From Acheta domesticus (Eukaryota > Arthropoda > Insecta > Orthoptera > Gryllidae): a DNA stretch of 64,000 nt. This document shows, in pieces, positions 59,901-64,000 of the stretch. The notes under the pieces are model-generated. The model made no database searches. It was not told the origin of the DNA and was given only the letters and a program-made list of their open reading frames with translations. A program made the position numbers and the translations under genes. Position 1 is the first letter of the stretch. Each line of letters opens with the position of its first letter. The stretch lies in NCBI GenBank assembly GCA_031308135.1, contig JAHLJT010009436.1, positions 141,940,303 to 142,004,302 of the forward strand. Reading direction: 5' to 3'.

Positions 59901-62900
59901 AACCACGTGCGCGAAAGGTATATATACCTGACAGGGACACTCTGCAAAAAATTATGTAAGTAATGTTTCATTATAAACTTTTCTTTAACTTAGTTTTAAT
60001 TAATTTATTTGAATTGCTTACATTTTTATTATATATTCGTATTTTGAATTCCGAAAATTACATTTCCGGCATTTGATGGAGGTGCAACCTCCAGTCTGTT
60101 GGGGTACCACTGTTGCAAAATGAAATTTTCGTACATAACAGACCATAGTATTAAACTATACTTCGGTTTTTATAATATGGTGCGTCAGGGCTTGTCTTCA
60201 CGATGGAATATGTCACGTCATTTCGCGTCTTTCTCGGTTATGCCGCTAGTCATATCACACTGCTTGATACGGTCGCGATCATGCGACATCTAACGGCACG
60301 ACCGAGAAAGATGCGAAATGACGTGAGATGTTCCATCGTGAAGACAGGCCCTGACGCGCCAAGTTATAAAAACCGAAGTATAATGTAGGAGATTCTAGCG
60401 ATCTTCTGAGCAGCTTGTTTTAAGACACCTCCTCTACTAAGTGCCACCAATCTAACAAGAAACGAAGGGTGACAAAGCTCGAAGCGATTGAAATGTATGA
60501 AGTAAATGAAATAAGACAGATTTACGCGAATTCATTTCAGAAGAATCAAACATTTCAACAATGTTTGTGTGAAGCCCAATTACAGGATTTACGAAGGGAA
60601 GAAAGTGGTTCACTGCCATGTAAACATCATTTTGACGAAAACTGCTACAATATTCCGCACAGCAAGATGCGCATTACAAACAAACAAAAATAGTTTTCAG
60701 TTTGACGACCGTTCTGAACCGTCTCACTTCATGACTTTGTGTTGTTCATTGGCATGAAAATATTCTGAAGGAAAAATTGGCAGTTCGAGCAAGTAGTCTC
60801 GTCGTACAGACAGAGGACCGCAATTCCGTCGGCACAAAGTTTAGTTTCACTTCCCAGCCAACCGCAGTCTGCATCATTGGGATAATTGCGATAGTGCATT
60901 AAATTGAACCTGGGCAGCCTTAAACTCAAATAGTATGCACAAACCGAAAAGAAAAACTAAAAAAAATACGAATTGCACTGTGGTGAAACTGAGTGAATTC
61001 CAAGGTCGGTATCCTACGTATTTTGCAAGTATACTGCAAACAAAACTTCTGCCGACTTGACAGCCATAAGTGGGAGAGTGTGATGTTGCCATTTACTCAG
61101 CGGCAGACACGTGTTCGATCTTGCGTCATATCAGCTGTTGGGTCATACACGTCCAACTTACTGTATTTTTGGTAGTATTGTAATAATGACGCTAGTTTAT
61201 TTGATGAAATTGTTACACAATTTTATCGCACTCCCTTACATTATAATCCTGCCAAAGCAAGCCATAACGAAATATTTTTGCATAATAAGCACAAAGCAGA
61301 TGAAAAGTACGTACAGCGAGGCGCGTTTTAAGAAGGAAGATGAATCGTATTTATTATGAAAGATTGATAACAGAGAAGTATCTAAAAGCAAGACATTATT
61401 CGTTGGAATACATACCTTTCACAGAACGTTCACAATTAAAAACTTGCAGGACTTTTCTAAGTTACTGACTTTACCTGTCATTTACAAGGTTTTCAAGGAG
61501 GCGTCCTATTGAATGCATTGGCATAAAAATTAGAAATGTCCCGTAAGGTACATCGTGTCATAAGTATATCAGCATTTAACCCTTAGTTACTCGCGCTATG
61601 TTTTGTCATACAAGTACCTGCGCGGCGTACTTTGTACGTCAAGATTATTTTGTTACGAAAATGAGCTCTGTGAGGCCTGAATAATATTTAGATATAATTT
61701 TTATTTAGTTTTTTTTTTGAAATGTATACGTATTACATTTTTTCTTAAATCATAATGATTATAAATATAGCATATTAGGCCTCAGAACAATTTTTGCGTT
61801 TGAAGAATATTTTGTTGCAGGCACATTTGTTGCGCCAGTCAGTAATAAGTGTAGTAATAATTGTAGTAGTGCGGATTTTTGCTCTTCTGCAAATGTGACA
61901 GTGATTTCTTAATTTTGTTGGTAATTATTCTCGATTATCACGACTTGCAGATTTGGAAATTTGCTGAATAGCTATGTTTTGTTCCAATTTGCAACCTTGT
62001 CTTTGACAATGAAAACATCTCTATTCTTTAAATCGCTTCTTGGAAAATCACTAGCATAATCAAGCTCAGAAAACGTGTCATGTTCAGTCTCGGATACTAC
62101 TTCTTCCTCAGAAACACTTGCAGCATCGCAAATTTCGTCTTCTGACGATTTCTTATACAATAATTATTTTGTAATGTCTAATAATTATTTTCCGATAAAG
62201 TATTATCTCTGTATTGTCCTAATGTAGAACAAAATAAATTGGTTTAATTACATCAATAAATGTAAAAAATCCAATAATTAAAAGAAAATGAAAACTCACA
62301 CTGGTACCTGTGCGGCGTAAAAAGTACGCCAACGAACGCTTTCCAACGGAGATACAATCGTATAGCCAATACAGTAAATCTTACGCAACGGATTATCGAG
62401 ATGGATGCAGCTGAATGCCTTCTGCGAGGTTAGGTCAAATGTCAGAAAGCGCTTTGATGTTATCTGACACATACGGCGATAATAGTTCCAGTGGCGTACA
62501 AAGTACGCCAGTGCAAGTAACTAAGGGTTAAGTAAGCCTTTATCACTAAACGACACACGATGCATAACCAAACAAGTAATGGCGCTCCTCTTGGCGCTCT
62601 TCAATTTTCAGTTGCTTTGCGCTATTACATTTCATTTGTTTCTTAGTAAACGTCGGCAACTCTGTAGTGACACCATCACAATTTGAAGCCTGTGATTGGA
62701 TAACGGAACCCCCTCTCCCCTGTCAGCCTGGAGCTGTCAGTCGGCAGAACTATTATTCGCAGTATAGTAGGGGTAATTTATGAACAAATGAATGCCACAA
62801 TCCGCTCATAACCAGCAGATCGCTAGAATACCCCTTAAATATATCATTTACTGCAAGCGTGTGTTTTATTGACCTACAATTCCCAGCTACAAGTAAATCT

Positions 62901-63708
62901 TAAAAAAAAGAATTCATCTCTTTTCACGCATTATCATACCCGATTCATATCGAACTCTATCAACAAGTTGTGATGTCCAACTGAAACCAGTTACTCGTTG
63001 TTCCTCATTTGAGGTGCTTCCGCTAAAAAATTTATCAAGATATTCATTAGTATGTACTAATGATGCAACACTCTTCTCTATTTTATAAGGCATGACGACC
63101 TGAAATGAATATTAAATGATAATCAAGATTAAAACAATCATTAAACATTATTATTGATTCAAAGTATTCTTGGTACTATAGACAATCATAGATAATTCCA
63201 GTTTTTATCTATGATTGTCTGTAATGCCAAGGATACTTTGAATCAATAACTATTTGAATAGACAATCTTTAAACTACTCTAAGAGTTATAATAAAAATTA
63301 TTACGAATCCCAGAAATCATTAATGTAGAAAATTAATTTGATTTATCCTGTAGAGTATTTTTCACTGTTTCCCTGAATAACTGTTAACTTTTTATTACAG
63401 TTTTGAATACTTTTAGACATATGCATCTCAATGAAACATTGTCTTTATTTTTGAGAAATATTTTTTAATACATAGAATATAATAATTATAATATTCTCTA
63501 CCTGAGAGTGATTTGTTACAATACCACTTGAACACAAAAATGCAAATACTTTATGAAATTTCTTCATAGGAAAACGATGGCCTGGAGGAAGATCACACAC
63601 GTACCCATAATGATGAACAATAGGAAGATTCTGAATATTTTTAAATTGCGTTGATTCTCCCATAGTCATTGTATGCAGAAGTTTGAACTGAAAAGATGAT
63701 GCTTTCAT
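50766..63708 (-). CDS. Bacterial-like histone deacetylase family protein, six exons
   Basis: Joining 63,708-63,502, 63,099-62,940, 59,244-59,051, 58,978-58,823, 53,179-53,068 and 50,932-50,766 gives 996 nt, 331 codons plus stop, with every junction GT-AG and in phase. The product is a zinc-dependent arginase/deacetylase-fold enzyme. It shows LPPGHRFPM near the N-terminus, THHAFPERGTGY (tandem His), DLDVHQGDG (Asp/His zinc ligands), DAGVDTH (third ligand) and GGGY (catalytic Tyr). The wording is closer to prokaryotic and plant HDAC-like proteins than to insect Rpd3, HDAC3 or HDAC11; many arthropod homologues carry the database name 'uncharacterized protein SYNPCC7002_A1628-like'. The substrate is unknown. 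The true start could lie in an exon beyond the window. Confidence 0.85.
51028..51125. repeat. Direct repeat in deacetylase intron 5
   Basis: CGCGGTTACTAGGGGGGTTG occurs at 51,030-51,049 and 51,103-51,122 without change. The GC-richer DNA up to 51,580 looks like an inserted element; its class is unknown. Confidence 0.6.
51126..52030. other. Intron sequence, no gene recognised
   Basis: A minus-strand frame near 51,690-51,760 contains KVCRYCGTKLRVRLHN, a lone CxxC pair without further domain support. Confidence 0.3.
52031..52165 (+). mobile_element. HINE-like end fragment
   Basis: ACTAGTGGTGCTACAAAATG is followed by diverged CGTCTACGCTAGCTTTTC and CACCTGCTACCT blocks, then unrelated sequence. 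Confidence 0.5.
52541..52748 (+). mobile_element. 5'-truncated CR1 3' end
   Basis: CGTTGAAATTGATTTTCTAT through GCCTCAAGAAAATATGCG to AAATAAATAAAT matches 38,350-38,560 over its whole length. Confidence 0.75.
53068..53179 (-). CDS. Deacetylase exon 5
   Basis: Acceptor TTTTTTTTAG, donor G|GTATGC. The product is DYLPAVLQSFNPDIVIYDAG, then VDTHAEDSLGKLKMTDE plus one base of a Gly codon. The aspartate in DAGVD is the third zinc ligand of the family, and D-x-L-G-x-L-x-x-T-D follows as expected. Large introns separate it from exons 4 and 6. Confidence 0.88.
53820..54544 (+). mobile_element. HINE-like fragments, head to tail
   Basis: TACCGTCCTTTGATACATAC with ACGAGGAGAAAATT (shared with 25.33 kb) ends at 53,935, where ACTAGTGGTGCTATAAAAC begins. 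A second copy of the same interior block follows at 54,180-54,260. Confidence 0.5.
54545..55439 (-). mobile_element. HINE-like 3' portion
   Basis: Interior blocks (AACGGCTCCAATTTTTTTC, GTCTGTCACGTCGTT) lead to AATACGGGAAAGCCTGTG, CATTCTGTAGC and ACCACTAGT, then T. The palindromic 5' end is missing. Family reading direction is left to right. Confidence 0.65.
55440..55660. mobile_element. Foldback element, copy 1
   Basis: The arms are inverted copies: TATTTCTTGG..GGGCCTGT..GGAATATCTCC..TTTCGCGTCTTTCTCG on the left and its near complement on the right, with GATCTCGCATGAT and GCACTG near the loop. It starts exactly at the CTAGT end of the preceding HINE-like copy. It belongs to the same family as 60,157-60,382. 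Confidence 0.65.
55683..55717 (-). mobile_element. HINE-like 3' end fragment
   Basis: GCAAGAAAGTGCGAGGTGTT then GTACCACCGCTAGT followed by T is a diverged terminal segment. Confidence 0.45.
55718..56207. other. Intron sequence, nothing recognised
   Basis: AT-rich, with no element ends or coding signal seen. Confidence 0.3.
56208..57235 (-). mobile_element. HINE-like element, diverged subfamily
   Basis: It begins TTTACTTACTTTCTCGC without the GTATACG palindrome. It continues with CGGGGAATTTTCGCC, AAAACGTCCGTCCGTC and CGCTAGCGCCTAAACC, then two related interior units (GATAGAGATTTTTGCC and GATAGCGGTTTTTACC). Family reading direction is left to right. Confidence 0.6.
57240..57640 (+). mobile_element. 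HINE-like end with an internal tRNA-like unit
   Basis: CTAGTGGGGCTATAGATTGG and CACAGACTTTCTCGCAG lead through a diverged CTAATGATAGAGC block to a tRNA-like sequence, followed by AAACTTTATTGAAAATCATT. The copy at 58,021 has the same arrangement. Confidence 0.55.
57456..57539 (+). ncRNA. tRNA-like unit with complete Pol III boxes
   Basis: TGGCGCAGATGG fits the A box exactly and GGTTCGAATCC fits the B box exactly, 46 bp apart. The acceptor stem pairs only as TCCC/GGGA, and no sound anticodon arm was found, so it is probably a SINE-type or decayed tRNA rather than a working tRNA gene. Confidence 0.55.
57868..58020 (-). mobile_element. HINE-like 5' fragment
   Basis: ATTACTTTCTCGCTTTACC, CGGGGAATTTTCGCC and AACGAAAAAGTGGATAAAAC, ending at TTTAGAAA where ACTAGTGGTGC of an opposite copy begins. 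This repeats the arrangement at 8,559/8,560. Confidence 0.6.
58235..58323 (+). ncRNA. tRNA-like unit
   Basis: The B box GGTTCGAGTCC is perfect; the A-box region TGGTCGCAGTCG is imperfect. There is no convincing acceptor stem. It sits at the same place in its host element as the unit at 57,456. Confidence 0.45.
58607..58684 (+). ncRNA. Decayed tRNA-like unit
   Basis: TGGCGTAGTAGT resembles an A box, and GGATTTCGAGTCTC resembles a B box with small changes. Confidence 0.35.
58823..58978 (-). CDS. Deacetylase exon 4
   Basis: Fifty-two whole codons between ATTTTCAG and GTGAGT: GDGTAFIFKNFEKVFTFSMH, CGSNFPFRKQESDLDVELRA and GIGDKEYMSYLT. The F-T-F-S-M-H, N-F-P-x-R-K and SDLDV signatures are the most family-specific part of the protein and separate it from HDAC11. 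The intron before it is only 72 bp. Confidence 0.9.
59051..59244 (-). CDS. Deacetylase exon 3
   Basis: It completes the split Gly codon from exon 2 and encodes GTLLTTLLAMDRGLACSTAG, then GTHHAFPERGTGYCLLND and ARRVLIVDLDVHQ. The paired histidines of the charge relay and the D-x-H zinc ligands are present. Donor CAG|GTGATAA. Confidence 0.9.
59594..59830 (+). mobile_element. HINE-like internal fragment
   Basis: CTAGCTACATCTCTTGCCAG, TTTTTCGGTTTTCCAATAG and GCAATTTTCTTTGAAAAC keep the family order from the CTAGT side; both ends are absent. Confidence 0.55.
60157..60382. mobile_element. Foldback element, copy 2
   Basis: TATACTTCGGTTTTTATAA at the left end returns inverted at the right end. The arms continue through GTCAGGGC, TGTCTTCACGATGGAA and TTTCGCGTCTTTCTCGG-like blocks for about 95 bp, with a small loop near CTGCTTGATACGGTC. 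There is no coding content. Confidence 0.75.
61580..62527. mobile_element. piggyBac-derived non-autonomous element
   Basis: TTAA flanks both sides (61,576-61,579 and 62,528-62,531). The ends are CCCTTAGTTACT and its inverse. CGTACTTTGTACG-type palindromes lie close inside each end. TTAA targets and CCY-starting short inverted ends are characteristic of piggyBac. Only the N-terminal part of a transposase remains inside. Confidence 0.8.
61972..62160 (-). pseudogene. piggyBac transposase N-terminal remnant
   Basis: The 62-codon frame has an acidic Ser/Glu/Asp-rich stretch (SEEEVVSETEHDTFSELDYA) followed by FIVKDKVANWNK. The acidic start and the K-D-x-x-x-W-x-K block match the N-terminal region of piggyBac-type transposases. 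The DDD catalytic core is missing. Confidence 0.6.
62940..63099 (-). CDS. Deacetylase exon 2
   Basis: It encodes VVMPYKIEKSVASLVHTNEY, then LDKFFSGSTSNEEQRVTGFS and WTSQLVDRVRYES plus one base of a Gly codon. V-H-x-x-x-Y-L-x-x-F and GFxWxxxLVxR are conserved early blocks of the family. Acceptor TTTCAG, donor G|GTATGA. Confidence 0.88.
63151..63249. mobile_element. Near-perfect hairpin element in intron 1
   Basis: TTATTGATTCAAAGTATTC.. and TAGACAATCATAGAT return inverted after a loop of about 12 bases (ATTCCAGTTTTT), giving arms of about 43 bp with few mismatches. It is a minimal foldback MITE or a single-event palindrome. Confidence 0.7.
63502..63708 (-). CDS. Deacetylase exon 1 or first visible exon
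   Basis: The frame reads MKASSFQFKLLHTMTMGES, then NLPIVHHYGYVCDLPPGHRF, PMKKFHKVFAFL and SSGIVTNHSQ, with donor CAG|GTAGAG. LPPGHRFPM-x-K-F is the conserved opening of this deacetylase group. The start is uncertain: an ATG begins the frame, but TCTTTTCAG inside it (ending at 63,688) could be an acceptor for an exon starting FKLLHTM. A 5' exon, perhaps with a targeting peptide, would then lie beyond the window. Confidence 0.75.
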
Positions 63709-63916
63709 TTTAGAGTTGTCAATTCACATGTATATCTACCTTTCAGATCTATTATCAGTATGTGTACAAACCCATTGTTTCCTCATAAAGATGGGACAAG
63801 AGTAAGTCACTAACACCATCTTTATTGCAATGATACCCAACAATGAATATGAAGCAAGTTGTATACTGCAATTAATCTGTAAGAAACAGGTGTTTAAAAT
63901 ATTGATTGTGCAATAC

Positions 63917-64000
63917 ATTTTACTTTCTAGTTACTGCTTACGCAGTCCAGAGAATTAATTGTAATGCTGCGGAAAAAAACGGCGAAATTCGAAAGAAAAT
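63917..64000 (-). mobile_element. HINE-like 5' end running off the window
   Basis: TTTTACTTTCTAGTTACTGC, GTAATGCTGCGG and AAACGGCGAAATTCG match the family start with a damaged palindrome. Family reading direction is left to right. Confidence 0.55.

Larger units (their letters stand above)
59245..62939 (-). other. Deacetylase intron 2 (3.7 kb)
   Basis: It holds a HINE-like fragment (59,594-59,830), a foldback element (60,157-60,382) and a piggyBac derivative (61,580-62,527). The stretches 60,383-61,579 and 62,528-62,939 show no assignable feature. Confidence 0.6.

Overview
This looks like a piece of an animal, most likely insect, nuclear genome: spliced genes with GT-AG introns, long AT-rich non-coding DNA, and many nested transposons. 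The transposon types (CR1 and Jockey LINEs, hAT, PIF/Harbinger, piggyBac, LTR) and a secreted glycine/tyrosine-rich cuticle-type protein fit an insect, perhaps hemimetabolous; I cannot name the species. No bacterial operons, rRNA genes or CRISPR arrays were seen. Only two host genes are supported.

Host gene 1 (plus strand, about 3.9-13.0 kb) encodes a secreted glycine/tyrosine-rich protein. I see two internal exons whose phases match across an 8.5-kb intron: an acidic pro-region ending in a furin-type RPKR site, then a GGY-repeat domain. The signal-peptide exon and the last exon were not found. Host gene 2 (minus strand, 63.7 to 50.8 kb) is a six-exon zinc-dependent deacetylase of the bacterial-like histone-deacetylase group. 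All intron phases match, giving a 331-residue protein with every catalytic residue present. Its introns carry foldback elements, a piggyBac derivative and tRNA-like units.

Most of the rest is mobile DNA. One non-coding family, usually 0.8-1.6 kb, occurs at least 15 times in both orientations (8.4-10.1, 18.1-20.4, 24.1-26.8, 27.6-29.2, 30.8-33.3 plus 38.6-38.7, 42.4-43.2, 44.8-46.3, 48.1-50.2, 52.0, 53.8-55.4, 56.2-58.8, 59.6 and 63.9-64.0 kb). It has a 12-bp inverted motif near both ends, a palindrome near one end, a short hairpin plus CTAGT at the other, and a variable octamer array. That layout resembles Helentron-associated elements (HINE); I call it the HINE-like family.

Other elements sit inside it. 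A nearly full-length CR1 LINE (33,333-38,560, three reading-frame lesions) splits one copy. A hAT element with an 8-bp target duplication (18,195-19,971) splits another and itself contains a Harbinger-type element. A TTA-flanked Harbinger-like MITE (25,933-26,738) splits a third and contains a CR1 tail. A solo LTR with a 4-bp duplication lies at 39,247-39,922, a piggyBac derivative flanked by TTAA at 61,580-62,527, and several foldback elements are scattered through the window.
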